64,000 nt of DNA from Lamellibrachia columna (Eukaryota; Annelida; Polychaeta; Sabellida; Siboglinidae): assembly GCA_963662155.1 (NCBI GenBank), contig OY759269.1, forward strand, positions 19,068,864-19,132,863, written 5' to 3'. Of the stretch, positions 45,968 through 56,080 are shown in pieces; the stretch's first letter is position 1, and each line of letters opens with the position of its first letter. The position numbers were made by a program, and so were the translations under genes. The notes below the pieces were generated by a model. The model searched no databases and was not told the DNA's origin. It saw only the letters and a list, made by a program, of their open reading frames with translations.

Positions 45968-47040
45968 TGGCTCAGAGGGGAGAAGAACGCTCCATGAGCG
46001 AGGTCTACTTCGATCCCACGAAGGTAGGCAGTTATGGTGGCGTCGCTGGCTTGCGACGCGTCACGCGTCTGCCACAGAAGACCGTCAAGGCATGGTTGTC
46101 GGCACAGGACACCTACACCTTACACAAACCAGCGAGACGTCATTTCAAGAGACGACAAGTCATCGTGGGTGGTATGCATCAGCAGTGGCAGGCCGATCTC
46201 GTGGACATGTCGAAGGTCAAACGCTTCAACGGCGGTATGGCCTTTCTCCTCACGGTGATCGACGTCTTCTCGAAAGTGGCCTGGTGTGTTCCCATGAAGA
46301 ACAAGTCCGCGGCGTCGTTGGTAAAAGCGCTGCAATCCACGTTCATCGACGGTTCGTGGCCACAGACGTTGCAGACGGATGACGGCAGAGAATTTCGGAA
46401 CAAATCCGTTCAGTCTATATTGCGGGCTTACGACATCCATCACTTCTCCACGCACAACGCGGAGACGAAGGCAGCCGTCGTGGAACGGTTCAACCGAACG
46501 TTGAAGACGCGCATGTGGCGCTACTTCACGAAACGCCAGACGTGGCGGTACGTCGACGTCCTTCCGGCCTTGATGCGATCGTATAACAACACCCGCCACC
46601 GCATGATCGGTATGGCTCCGTCACAGGTGAATGCACAGAACCAAGAAGAGGTGTGGCAACGTCTGTACGGTCACGACGGTAAGGGCGTGCCCAAGTTGCA
46701 CGTGTCGGATCGCGTGCGTGTCAGCAAGTACAAACGCACGTTCGAAAAGGGCTACGAGACGAACTGGAGCGAAGAGTTGTTCACGGTACACGAGGTTCAC
46801 CCCTCCGACCCACCCGTGTATCTCTTGCGGGACGATCTCGGCGAAGTGCTGGAGGGTACCTTCTACGAACTGGAGCTGCAGAAGGTGACGGTACCCTTTG
46901 ATAAAGTGTACCGTGTTGAAGCGGTACTGAAACACCGTACGGTTGGTAAACGTAAGGAAGCTTTGGTGAAATGGTTCGGCCATGGCCCCTACTTCAACAG
47001 CTGGATCGATGCCAAGGGACTCGTCAACTATAAAGCCTAG
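45967..47040 (+). CDS. INT: Polinton integrase (DD35E, chromodomain)
   Basis: 357 residues from ATG 45,967, chosen because it overlaps the TGA of the previous gene; an in-frame ATG at 45,766 would overlap two small genes. The retroviral-type catalytic core spans about 72-225: D77 (QWQADLVDM), D138 (LQTDDGREF) and E173 (AAVVERFNRTLK), a DD35E spacing. A C-terminal SH3-like part (HVSDRVRVSKYKRTFEKGY) and a chromodomain (YRVEAVLKH...EALVKWFGH, 315-350) follow. It makes 3'-end processing and strand transfer of the element with a 6-bp target duplication, which fits the observed GACGTG. It looks intact. Confidence 0.95.
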   Translation: MAQRGEERSMSEVYFDPTKVGSYGGVAGLRRVTRLPQKTVKAWLSAQDTYTLHKPARRHFKRRQVIVGGMHQQWQADLVDMSKVKRFNGGMAFLLTVIDVFSKVAWCVPMKNKSAASLVKALQSTFIDGSWPQTLQTDDGREFRNKSVQSILRAYDIHHFSTHNAETKAAVVERFNRTLKTRMWRYFTKRQTWRYVDVLPALMRSYNNTRHRMIGMAPSQVNAQNQEEVWQRLYGHDGKGVPKLHVSDRVRVSKYKRTFEKGYETNWSEELFTVHEVHPSDPPVYLLRDDLGEVLEGTFYELELQKVTVPFDKVYRVEAVLKHRTVGKRKEALVKWFGHGPYFNSWIDAKGLVNYKA

Positions 47041-47070
47041 CCGCGTACACGACGACACTGCATTCGAGGA

Positions 47071-47379
47071 ATGACACACGACGCGACACCATCACCATCA
47101 CCACCGACCTGCCTCACCACCATAGACGAGGAGGAGACGGATTGTACTGACGCTGCACCGAACGAGCCAGACAGCACTCCCTGGCATATTTTCGGTACCG
47201 CGTGTCCCAAAGAGGAGATCGTGTTTCTGTGTCAGGTCGTCGTCCTGTACACGGTCATTCTGATCAGCATTTACAACCTGACGACAGGTCGCGGCGATTC
47301 TAATCTGTGGACGGCTCTGTTGAGTAGTTCGTTGGGTTACCTACTGCCCAATCCCACGTTGAGACGCAATGGCGACTGA
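47071..47379 (+). CDS. Conserved Polinton small membrane protein (102 aa)
   Basis: An acidic N-terminal 45 residues is followed by KEEIVFLCQVVVLYTVILIS (transmembrane, about 48-67) and SNLWTALLSSSLGYLLPNP (second hydrophobic segment). I know this arrangement from Polinton clusters next to integrase and penton. It ends 11 bp inside the penton gene. Possibly a virion membrane or assembly factor. Confidence 0.65.
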   Translation: MTHDATPSPSPPTCLTTIDEEETDCTDAAPNEPDSTPWHIFGTACPKEEIVFLCQVVVLYTVILISIYNLTTGRGDSNLWTALLSSSLGYLLPNPTLRRNGD

Positions 47380-48199
47380 TTTCTACATGACGCTGCCTAG
47401 CAACGCTTCCATGAAGATGCACCCCGACAACACCTTGACCCATTACGTCACGGCCTTGCCCCAACGCATCGATCTTACCGGCGAGTGGGAGTGTGGGTTG
47501 GCCGAGGTCCAGTATCCGCACACCTGGTACAACGTCACGGATACCGACGTCTGGTTCTTCCTCAACACGATCGATGCTACGGACTCGTCCATACGTTCGA
47601 AGTTGCCGTGTGGGTATTACGACGATCCGTTTACGTTGCTGTATCACGTCAACAAGGGACTGTCCAATATGCGGACGTATGAGACACAGGCTCAGCTCAG
47701 TTATAGTACCGTCACTCAGAAAATGACGTTACACATGACGGCGAACACCACGTTCACCATACCGTACCACAGCGCGGTGGCGACCTTGTTGGGATTCCGC
47801 GGACCCGTAGCCAGCCCGGCGGAGTCGGGTGTGTCGTCTCCCATCCTCCCCATCGACACCCGCCATCCCGACTCGTCGTACCCCTTCCACATCGAGGCCG
47901 ACGATGTGGTGAACCTGACGCAGGGGTTCGACACCCTCTACATCTACACGGACGTCGTGGAGCCGCGTAATGTGGGCGACACTCTCGCACCTCTGTTGCG
48001 CGCCGTTCCGATCAGCGGACGTAACGGCGACACGGTGTCCGCTCGTTTCACCAACGTGCACTACGTACCGCTGGTGCGTTCGAACTTCGACTCGATAGAG
48101 GTGGATATAAGGAACGACATGGGTCGACGCGTGCCATTCGAATACGGTAGAGTGACGGTGACGCTTCATTTTCGTCGACGCAAGCCCGGACTGTTCTGA
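47369..48199 (+). CDS. Minor capsid (penton) protein
   Basis: 276 residues beginning MATDFYMTLPSNASMKMHP. WECGLAEVQYPHTWYNV and an IPYHSAVATLLGF segment are characteristic of the Polinton minor capsid protein, a single jelly roll that forms the five-fold vertices (the PX-type gene). The length fits. The start overlaps the previous gene by 11 bp, and the stop shares its last base with the next start (TGATG). No break seen. Confidence 0.85.
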   Translation: MATDFYMTLPSNASMKMHPDNTLTHYVTALPQRIDLTGEWECGLAEVQYPHTWYNVTDTDVWFFLNTIDATDSSIRSKLPCGYYDDPFTLLYHVNKGLSNMRTYETQAQLSYSTVTQKMTLHMTANTTFTIPYHSAVATLLGFRGPVASPAESGVSSPILPIDTRHPDSSYPFHIEADDVVNLTQGFDTLYIYTDVVEPRNVGDTLAPLLRAVPISGRNGDTVSARFTNVHYVPLVRSNFDSIEVDIRNDMGRRVPFEYGRVTVTLHFRRRKPGLF

Positions 48200-48603
48200 T
48201 GAATTACAACGATTATTACGCGCGCCAGGCTGGCGGTGCGCTGCCCTACTTCGCCGGTGCGCAATACCAGCGAGGTCACGGACTGGGCAGTCTGTTCGGC
48301 AGTCTGTTGCGCAGCGCCATGCCGCTCATCAAGAGAGGTGCCGTGGCGTTGGGTAGGGGAGCGTTGAAGACCGGCGTTCGCATAGCCGGCGACGTCTTAT
48401 CGGGTCAGAACATAAAAACGGCTGCCAAAAGACGCGTCACCGACGCCATCGGCAGTATTCGAGCCCCTCCTGGTAAACGTATAAAACGAACGGCCGCAAA
48501 GGCGACATTCACTGCAGTCAAGCGCCGCCGCAAGAAACGGACGTCCCCGAAACGCACTGCCGACATATTCGACACCGACGACAAAGATGGCGTTCGTGCA
48601 TAG
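48199..48603 (+). CDS. Basic virion core-like protein (pX-like)
   Basis: 134 residues. N-terminus MNYNDYYARQAGGALPYF, then RGHGLGSLFGSLLRSAMPLI, an amphipathic glycine-rich part, followed by a basic region (KRRRKKRTSPKRTA) and an acidic end. Gly-Gly and Leu-x-Gly sites could be cut by the element's adenain-type protease; this is inference. It belongs to the conserved Polinton virion set between penton and major capsid protein. It overlaps the capsid gene start by 17 bp. Confidence 0.7.
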   Translation: MNYNDYYARQAGGALPYFAGAQYQRGHGLGSLFGSLLRSAMPLIKRGAVALGRGALKTGVRIAGDVLSGQNIKTAAKRRVTDAIGSIRAPPGKRIKRTAAKATFTAVKRRRKKRTSPKRTADIFDTDDKDGVRA

Positions 48604-49903
48604 ACAGTCGTGCGAGGGAGTCAAGACCGAGCTGGATCTCTTTACCGTACCCCCCACTCAGACCTGCATCGTCGAGAGTCACGTGGTGGAACATCAACCC
48701 ACGGCCTCTCTGGACTCTGGAGGACCGATAGAATTCTTCATCCCCGGATCGGGAGACGATTACATGGATCTCGCCAACACGATGCTACACTTGCAGGTGA
48801 AGATGACGCGAGCCAACGGTAACCCTATCGACGCGGGCGAACCCGTGGGACCGGTGAACAACTGGTTGCATGCGCTGTTCAGCAATGTCGACCTCTCCCT
48901 GAACAACACGCAAGTGACCTCTTCGTCCTTCAACGCGTATCCGTATCGAGCCTTCATAGAGACGCTGTTGAGTTACGGATCCGACGCCAAGTCGACGCAG
49001 ATGACGAATCAGCTGTGGTACATGGACAAGGCCAGTCGCATGCACGCCAAAGAGCTAGCCGCCGGACCCGATCCTAACCCCGGGTTCGTGACTCGTCGAG
49101 AGTACATATCCAACAGTCGCGTGGTCGACATGATAGGTCGTCTCCACGTGGATATGTTTCTGCAGGATAAATTCCTGATCAACGGCGTCGACGTCAAGTT
49201 ACGCCTGGTGCGCAGTAAGCCCGAGTTTGCGCTGATGGCTGCTGGAGCGAACGAGTACTTGATAACCGTCGTCAACGCGTCCTTGTTCGTCAAGAAGGCC
49301 ACCGTCGCTCCGGCCGTGCAGAAGGCTCACATCTTGGCTCTCGCTCGGACCACGGTCAAGTATGCGTTACGACCCGTCGAAACCAAGGTGTACTCCATTC
49401 CCACGGGTGCTCTGTCGCACACGCACGAGAACCTGTTCCTCGGCTCCCTGCCGAAACGCCTCGTACTGTGCTGCATCGACAACGACGCCTACAACGGCAC
49501 GTACGCCACAAACCCGTTTCACGCCAAGAACAACGACATCAGCTTCGTCGCCGTGTACGTCGACGGTCGTCAGATACCCGCCAAACCCTTCCAGCCCAAC
49601 TTCGCAGACAACCTCTTCGCCAGGAGCTACGCGAGCATGTTCACCTCGACCGGCAAGGTGTGGCAGGACGAGGGGAACTGTCTGACACGCGAAGAGTACC
49701 GAGACGGCTACACCTACTTCTGTTTCGACCTGACCCCCGACCAGTGCGACGGTCCCTGCTTTAATATGGTACAAAAGGGCAACCTGCGCTTAGAATTTCA
49801 TTTCCGTGCAGCGCTTCAGACCACCGTGAACGTCGTCGCCTACGCCGAATTCGAGTCCGTGCTGGAAATCGACAAGAACCGCAACGTCATCTACGACTAC
49901 TGA
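48587..49903 (+). CDS. Major capsid protein (double jelly roll)
   Basis: 438 residues. It has the Polinton major capsid pattern: an N-terminal VPPTQTCIVESHVVEHQP, SGGPIEFFIPGSGDDYMDLA at the first jelly roll, LWYMDKASRMHAKE and NSRVVDMIGRLHVDMFLQDK in the middle, and a C-terminal FHFRAALQTTVNVVAYAEF. This is the hexon-like protein forming the icosahedral shell. Length and ends look complete. It is followed after one base by the protease gene. Confidence 0.93.
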   Translation: MAFVHRQSCEGVKTELDLFTVPPTQTCIVESHVVEHQPTASLDSGGPIEFFIPGSGDDYMDLANTMLHLQVKMTRANGNPIDAGEPVGPVNNWLHALFSNVDLSLNNTQVTSSSFNAYPYRAFIETLLSYGSDAKSTQMTNQLWYMDKASRMHAKELAAGPDPNPGFVTRREYISNSRVVDMIGRLHVDMFLQDKFLINGVDVKLRLVRSKPEFALMAAGANEYLITVVNASLFVKKATVAPAVQKAHILALARTTVKYALRPVETKVYSIPTGALSHTHENLFLGSLPKRLVLCCIDNDAYNGTYATNPFHAKNNDISFVAVYVDGRQIPAKPFQPNFADNLFARSYASMFTSTGKVWQDEGNCLTREEYRDGYTYFCFDLTPDQCDGPCFNMVQKGNLRLEFHFRAALQTTVNVVAYAEFESVLEIDKNRNVIYDY

Positions 49904-49904
49904 G

Positions 49905-50384
49905 ATGGACACCCTGCAGATCGCCCGTCTACTGGCGATGGATCCGAAGACCGCATCCGTCTTTGGTGGCGTCGTACCCCGAGATGGACTGCCTGCAACA
50001 ATTGACGCTCTGCCGATCGCCTTCGTGTGCAACACCGACGACGCCGACGAACCGGGCGAACACTGGATAGCACTGTACCTGTCCTCCGACGGGCGCGGCG
50101 AATACTTCTGTTCGTACGGTCTGCCGCCTCGTCACGCGGCGTTCCGCACCTTCTTGAACAAACACTGTTCCGAGTGGACTCATAACAGCACGAGACTCCA
50201 GAGTCCTCTGTCTAACGTTTGCGGACAATATTGCGTCACTTATATCATGCTTCGTTGTAACGGCGCTCCTATGAGAACTTTCGTCAACGCTTTCCACACC
50301 GATCTGGTCGCTAACGATTGTCGCGTGTTCGATTGGATCAGGCTGCTGAAAAAGGGTATACCGTACTATAACGTGTCATACTGA
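49905..50384 (+). CDS. PRO: Adenain-type cysteine protease, catalytic acid replaced
   Basis: 159 residues. The fold of virion-maturation cysteine proteases (Ulp1/adenain type) is evident: His53 in GEHWIALYL, Gln99 and Cys106 seven residues apart (LQSPLSNVCGQYC), and the GEYFxSYGLPP segment. In this segment the acidic residue that normally completes the triad, 16-17 residues after the His, is Cys69 (TGT, 50,109-50,111). Asp or Glu to TGT needs at least two base changes, so a single read error is unlikely. The enzyme may work with a dyad, may be weakened, or may be dead. It is the last gene of the cluster. Confidence 0.9.
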   Translation: MDTLQIARLLAMDPKTASVFGGVVPRDGLPATIDALPIAFVCNTDDADEPGEHWIALYLSSDGRGEYFCSYGLPPRHAAFRTFLNKHCSEWTHNSTRLQSPLSNVCGQYCVTYIMLRCNGAPMRTFVNAFHTDLVANDCRVFDWIRLLKKGIPYYNVSY

Positions 50385-50490
50385 GCCTCTGGCGCGGTGG
50401 TCGCTCCACCCGTAAGCTCGCCCTCGAACCTCTGGCGCGGTGGAGACACCCGTAAGTTCGCGACCTCTGGCGCGATGGTCACCATTCGCA
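50385..50490. repeat. Triplicated segment after protease gene
   Basis: Three imperfect copies of CCTCTGGCGCGGTGG plus following bases that end in CGTAAGTTCGC-like sequence. Confidence 0.7.
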
Positions 50491-50594
50491 AGTCGCCTCC
50501 ACTTCATCATCATCTTCATCATACCCGGCTCGTTGTATCCAATCGTATACGATCGCCTCGTTTGTACTGCTGCTGCTGCCACTTTGTTGTATTT

Positions 50595-50600
50595 AATAAA
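50595..50600 (+). terminator. Polyadenylation signal
   Basis: AATAAA in TTTAATAAAATAC about 210 bp after the protease stop and 70 bp before the right inverted repeat. It probably ends transcripts of the whole plus-strand cluster. Confidence 0.6.
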
Positions 50601-50672
50601 ATACGTGTGCACCGTACGATTGCGTTCGTCTCCTTACTGGGTCAACGACCCTTCGGCACATACACGTAACTA

Positions 50673-50887
50673 GGTCACTGTTCGTTCCTCCTCCGGTCGC
50701 TAGGGGCGCGGCACGCGCATGCGCGCCACGCTCAGCCGCCGCCGCCGCCGCCAGGGGGCGCTCAAAGGTCTAGTGCTGCTTTCTGATTGGCTGCGCGCAC
50801 TCATTAGCGGTGGGCGATATTAGAGGCCTTTTACTTTGATCTTTTGATGCCCTAGATAAGGGGTCTCAGAAACCTCTGCTAACTACT
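50673..50887. repeat. Polinton right terminal inverted repeat
   Basis: 215 bp, the exact reverse complement (by eye) of 33,276-33,490. Confidence 0.98.
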
Positions 50888-50893
50888 GACGTG
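50888..50893. other. Target site duplication, right
   Basis: GACGTG, identical to 33,270-33,275. Confidence 0.95.
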
Positions 50894-51457
50894 ACCCAGC
50901 GTCACCTTCGTGGAAGGTCACGGCGGACTACGAGTTGGTCAGACAGATGATCAATGAAGCGGAGCAGCAAGCACACTATCGGGTTGTTGCTAATGGCAGT
51001 CTGTTTGTGTTGGCGATTGCTACAGTGACGCACAAACAGAATTTTGAAACGGCCAAGTGCCCGTAATTACTGTTGCCAGCAGCTGAGTGTTTACGAATAA
51101 TTTACGGCATTGATTGGTCGCGGTCAATTTGCCAACAATGAAACGAAATGTTGTAAATTAATTTAATTTCAATATTTGTCGATATTCCACCAAAGTTTGC
51201 ATCGATAAAAAATTCGAGGTGGAACGTGAAGGTAGGTTCGATTGCTTTATGCCACTAACGGTGGAAATCGTTAATCGTAATTTTTCTGTTAGGGTTTCCA
51301 AGGCTTGCTTGATAGAACAGCCAGGGATAGGTCTAGGCTATGTTCTAAGGTTTGTTATCTACTGCTTACGCGTACTCTAGTTGCTGCTGTATGGTTATTT
51401 TATGTGTCGTTGTCTTATTTTATATACCGCAATGCTACAATTAAATTTGCAGGGAAA
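50894..51457. other. Flank without gene
   Basis: Nothing recognised; an imperfect inverted repeat (GTGACCCAGC...AAGGTCAC) lies next to the insertion site. Confidence 0.4.
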
Positions 51458-53845
51458 AGTAACAAGCATCGTTTGTATTTTGATTTAGAGATACCGCACT
51501 TGCAACGAAGTAGTGTGAACGTAAGCCACTCTATACATATATCTACATTATGAATGTATGCACTTGAAAAACGATAACTACAATATAAAGCATGATGTTC
51601 CTCAGTCGGATTTACGTATTCTCCTTTAGTGTGTCAGTTCGCGAACGCGCAGAAGCCGTATAGATCCAGTTAGTTGTGGCCGCGACAGCTGAATCGATAA
51701 CGTTGACCCGCTAATTCAATTATTTCAAACGTTGTGTTTGACGTATTTGGCATGTGTTCATAATGCATAGCTGTCGAAGTAACTGATCAATCGTAGGCAG
51801 TGATTATGACTTTTATTGTATTGAATAGTTTATGGTGCACAAACGCTACAAATGTTATTGAAAGCATCTGCCTTTATTGTCATGATAGATGAAAATGCCG
51901 TGAAATAAGCTCCCGTCCCCTACTAAGTGGGGCATCATTTAATGCTACCATATGTTTTACGTAAGACAACGTCATCTCATGTTGCGTTAATGGGTACTGT
52001 TCAGCCTTGTTGTCTTGTTATCCAGATGATGTTCTCAGTGTAATTGTAAAATATAAAAAAAAATTCTTACGATCATTATTATTAAGACAAATCATATAGG
52101 CAGTCCCTTTCAAATTAAATACATTATTGAGCTGATGTTGCGTTATAATCATGGCATTCGCATTATCATTGCAATGTGTAAAATCAGGTTTCAAAACTTC
52201 CTCTTCTTAGAATTAGATGTCTACTCCATTAACAATGTCGCTGATTGCAGCCAACCGTGCAAATTATTCTGTCCCAACCCATATTGTTGGCAAAGTGGTG
52301 GAAATTCGCCGTACTTGCAAAGACGAACCGTGCAATTATTGTCACCTAGCACAAAGGTTCATTGCGATGACGTCAACAATAGTTCCGTCGTCATCGCATG
52401 TGCAATGGCGCAGATGTTTAAACATTTAATCTGCACATCAATGTATGTTATGGCAGGAGTGATATGATACATGTTCACGCATGCGCGAAGGTTGTGAACG
52501 CATATCTTATGTGTAGCCCTCTATCAGCTAATTTTTCTACACATATTTATAAGGAGGTGCTCCTCGTTGGTGATGTGGCAGAAGGAGTGTTTTAGTGGGG
52601 TAAGCGCCTTTCGCGTAACATCCAGAACATGTTATTGAGTCCGGGCCGAATTAATGTTTCCATCCACAACTAGATGTGCGCAAAGATCAATGGTTGTTTT
52701 CGACTGGGTATCATTGTTCGCAATGGGTGTCATTGTTCTCGATGGGTGTCATTGTTCTTGTGGTTGCCATTGTTCTCGATGGGTGTTATTGTTCTTAATG
52801 CTACCAGATGTTTTGTTCTCGATGTTTGTCATTGTTCTCGATGTTTGTCATTGTTCTCGATGGGTGTCATTGTTCTTGTGGTTGTCATTGTTCTCGATGG
52901 GTGTCATTGTTTTCGATGGATGTCATTGTTCTTGTAGTTGTCGTTGTTCTCGATGGTTGTCATTGTTCTCGATGGGTGTCATTATTCTCGATGGGTGTCG
53001 TTTTTCTCGATGGTTGACATTGTTCTCGATGGATGTCATTGTTCTTGTAGTTGTCATTGTTCTCGATGGTTGTCATTGTTCTCGAAGGGTGTCGTTGTTC
53101 TCGATGGGTGTCATTGTTCTTGTGGTTGTCGTTGTTCTCGATGTTTGTCATTGTTCTCGATGGGTGTCATTGTTCTTGTGGTTGTCGTTGTTCTCGGTGG
53201 GTGTCATTGTTCTCTATGGATGTCATTGTTCTTGTAGTTGTCGTTGTTCTCGATGGTTCTCATTGTTCTCGATGGGTGTCATTGTTCTCGATGGGTGTCA
53301 TTGTTCTCGATGGTTGTCATTGTTCTCGATGGGTGTCATTGTTCTTGTAGTTGTCATTCTTCTCGATAGGTGTCATTGTTCTCGATGGGTGTCGTTGTTC
53401 TCGATGGTTGTCATTGTTCTCGATGGATGTCATTGTTCTTGTAGTTGTCATTGTTCTCGATAGTTGTCGTTGTTCTCGATGGGTGTCATTGTTCTTGTGG
53501 TTGTCGTTGTTCTCGATGGGTGTCATTGTTCTCGATGGATGTCATTGTTCTTGTAGTTGTCATTGTTCTCGATGGTTGTCATTGTTCTCGATGGGTGTCA
53601 TTGTTCTCGATGGGTGTCATTGTTCTCGATGGATGTCATTGTTTTTGTAGTTGTCATTGTTCTCGATGGTTGTCATTGTTCTCGATGGGTGTCATTGTTC
53701 TTGTGGTTGTCGTTGTTCTCGATGGGTGTCATTGTTCTCGATGGATGTCATTGTTCTTGTAGTTGTCGGTACTGTACTGTATCTATTGATTATATAAGTT
53801 CTTTCAGCGTGAATGTTTAAAATAAATTTGATAAATATCTAAGAA
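51458..53845. repeat. 2.4-kb segmental duplicate, copy 1
   Basis: It starts AGTAACAAGCATCG and ends ATATCTAAGAA, and matches 62,493-64,000 with a few percent differences. It contains no recognised gene. Most of the length difference is in its minisatellite. Confidence 0.9.
52698..53767. repeat. 19-bp minisatellite, about 56 units
   Basis: The unit reads TTCTCGATGGGTGTCATTG with frequent variants (GTTCTTGTGGTTGTCATT). Because 19 is not a multiple of 3 and the unit has no stop, all three plus frames stay open and encode a 19-residue peptide period. The ORFs, up to 269 codons, are artefacts of this. Confidence 0.93.
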
Positions 53846-53899
53846 CGACAAGTTACACTTGGATGAGTAATGACGCAGGATAATCGAAAAGCCAACGGC

Positions 53900-54308
53900 T
53901 TCGTTGTCCACTTGTCACCTGGCTGTTTTGTTGTCCACTTGCTAGCTGGCCGTTTTGCTGTCCACTTGTCACCTGGCCGTTTTGTTGGCCACTTGCCACC
54001 TGGCCGTTTTGTTGGCCACTTGCCACATGGCTGTTTTGTTGTCCACTTGTTACCTGGCTGTTTTGTTGTCCACTTGCCACCTGGCCGTTTTGTTGTCCAC
54101 TTGCCACCTGGCTGTTTTGTTGTCCACTTGCCACCTGGCCGTTTTGTTGTCCACTTGCCACCTGGCTGTTTTGTTGTCCACTTGCCATCTGACTACTTTG
54201 TTGTCCAGTTGTCACCTGGCTGTATTGTTGTCCACTTGCCACCTGGCTGTTTTGTTGTCTACTTGTCACCTGGCTGTTTTGTTGTCCACTTGTCACCTGG
54301 CTGTTTTG
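53900..54308. repeat. 27-bp minisatellite, about 15 units
   Basis: The unit contains CACTTGCCACCTGGC and GTTTTGTTGTC. It reads as nine-residue repeats in open frames on both strands (SGQQNSQVA on the minus strand). No flanking gene structure supports coding. Confidence 0.92.
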
Positions 54309-54664
54309 CTTTGGATGACAATCTTGTTAAATCTTCTCTTCCGATAGTGTTTGTGTTTTAGCGTAGAAAGACTAGCTGCTACCATACTGCCTTGCGTGTC
54401 GAAATATGGGTTCAGCCGCAGGGAACCTTGAGTCAAGGAAGACGTTGTAGGCTCAGTATTACGCATGTCGAATGTACTGCCTATTATATAGAGCCCAAAT
54501 TTATTTGTGATGTCATACGTCAAAATGTGCCAAACAATGCTGACACGCTAAGGTTACGTGGTGAACTTCAACAAGTTTGCTTTTTTTCAAAAATGTATTG
54601 GACTCGTGCTGTTGATTGTAGACAATCGATTTTAACATCGAAAAGCTGCAACGACGGCGTTGAA

Positions 54665-54862
54665 GACAAAGGCGTTCATTACCGCATTTGTCCTATAGCA
54701 GTTGTCCGTGCTATTTGATCAGGTATCGAGTAGGTGGAACGCATGTATTGTCCAACGATGGCGTTGCTACGAAGTCATAGGCGTTCATTGGCGCCATTGT
54801 CCGGTAGCAGTTATCCGTGCTATCTGGTCAGGTATCGAGTAGGTGGAACGCATGTATTGTCC
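54665..54862. repeat. Tandem duplication of about 100 bp
   Basis: Two copies share GGTATCGAGTAGGTGGAACG and adjoining bases at about 54,722 and 54,831, with several differences. Confidence 0.8.
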
Positions 54863-54872
54863 AGCTACTGTT

Positions 54873-54916
54873 ACCATATACTATGGTAAACGTTTACCAT
54901 ATACTATGGTAAACTC
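54873..54916. repeat. Two adjacent palindromes
   Basis: TTACCATATACTATGGTAA occurs twice in tandem; each is an inverted repeat with 8-base arms. Confidence 0.85.
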
Positions 54917-55066
54917 ATACAAAACACATTTGTTTATATCAATCAAGGTGATACGTTGAACGTCTACTTTCAGTTGTGCCACGGCCTTCTGCCACGCGAC
55001 ATAGACAAAGTCGATCTGTGTACCTCTTTAGCAATCGACCGACTCACCGGTCAGTTTTCCTAGTCG

Positions 55067-55991
55067 ATGCCCAGCTGCAAATGGAGCGCTTCTGAAGAAA
55101 CACTGTATCGACCTACAGTGACCGTAGTACTGTATTTTTTGACAGTTCGATCACATCCTGATATGAAACGTCATCGGAAAATGCATCTGCTAACGTTTCT
55201 CTTGATTCTGGAAGCGGCAATCGCTGATCATACTCATTGCCTACTGGATAGGTTGAGGGCGTACTCTCCTCCGATAAAGACGTGTTACCCTCACCAGAGA
55301 CAAGAATACGAACAGATGACAACAGGAGAGTCACCAGGTCCGCTATGTGTGGCTGTCCTAACTGGTTACCCGGAAGTTGACAACAGATTCCACTTATTGC
55401 GCAGACTCCTGCGCAGTCTCGTCGACGACTTCCGCATACCGCAGTCACACCTACACGTCTTCTGTCAAGGCAAGTGCATGGAGGCGTTGAACGGTAGTTT
55501 TCCAGCCACCTACCACCATCTCAACAACGCCGTTAACAGATCATCCTATCGCGGCTTCGTCATATCGGAGAACTATCGTCTGCTATTCGCTGAGGTGTTT
55601 GATGGGACGTTGCGCTACAACTATTGCGCCATACTGGAAGACGACCTCCTATTATCGTCCGACGCGCTAAACTACTTGCGCGCTGGTCGGACACTAATGG
55701 CGTCCGATGAAACGGTGTTTACCGTCTCGCTTTACAACGACAACGCGTACCCGTGGTGCGCCAGTGACCAGGGCTTCTTCCGTCGCGTCGACCACTTCTC
55801 CGGTCTTGGGTTCCTCATGAGCAGAGCCCTCTACCGATCACACGTGCTTCCGGCGTGGACAGACACACGCGTTTGGGACAACCTCTTTCAGGTTCGTGCG
55901 CCTTGTTTCAGTTCATTGCATGGTTAGCTAGCGTAGGAATACACCACACGTCATGTGCATTGTACTATATTCACACACGCGTGCGCGCGCG

Positions 55992-56080
<89 letters not shown>

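Larger units (their letters stand above)
33276..50887 (+). mobile_element. Complete Polinton (Maverick), 17,612 bp
   Basis: The element begins AGTAG and ends CTACT, the AG...CT ends known for Polintons. It has 215-bp terminal inverted repeats that I read as identical and a 6-bp target duplication. It carries all core genes: protein-primed PolB, HerA/FtsK-type packaging ATPase, retroviral-type integrase with chromodomain, adenain-type protease, double-jelly-roll major capsid protein and penton. It also has several small conserved Polinton ORFs and extra genes (NADAR/RPA-like ORF, acidic protein). All genes are on the plus strand except the first. Identical repeats and target duplication point to recent insertion. 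The polymerase is interrupted, so this copy may not replicate by itself. Confidence 0.98.

Noticed and set aside
52654..53463. 269-codon ORF
   Set aside because: Reads through the 19-bp minisatellite, which is open in all plus frames.
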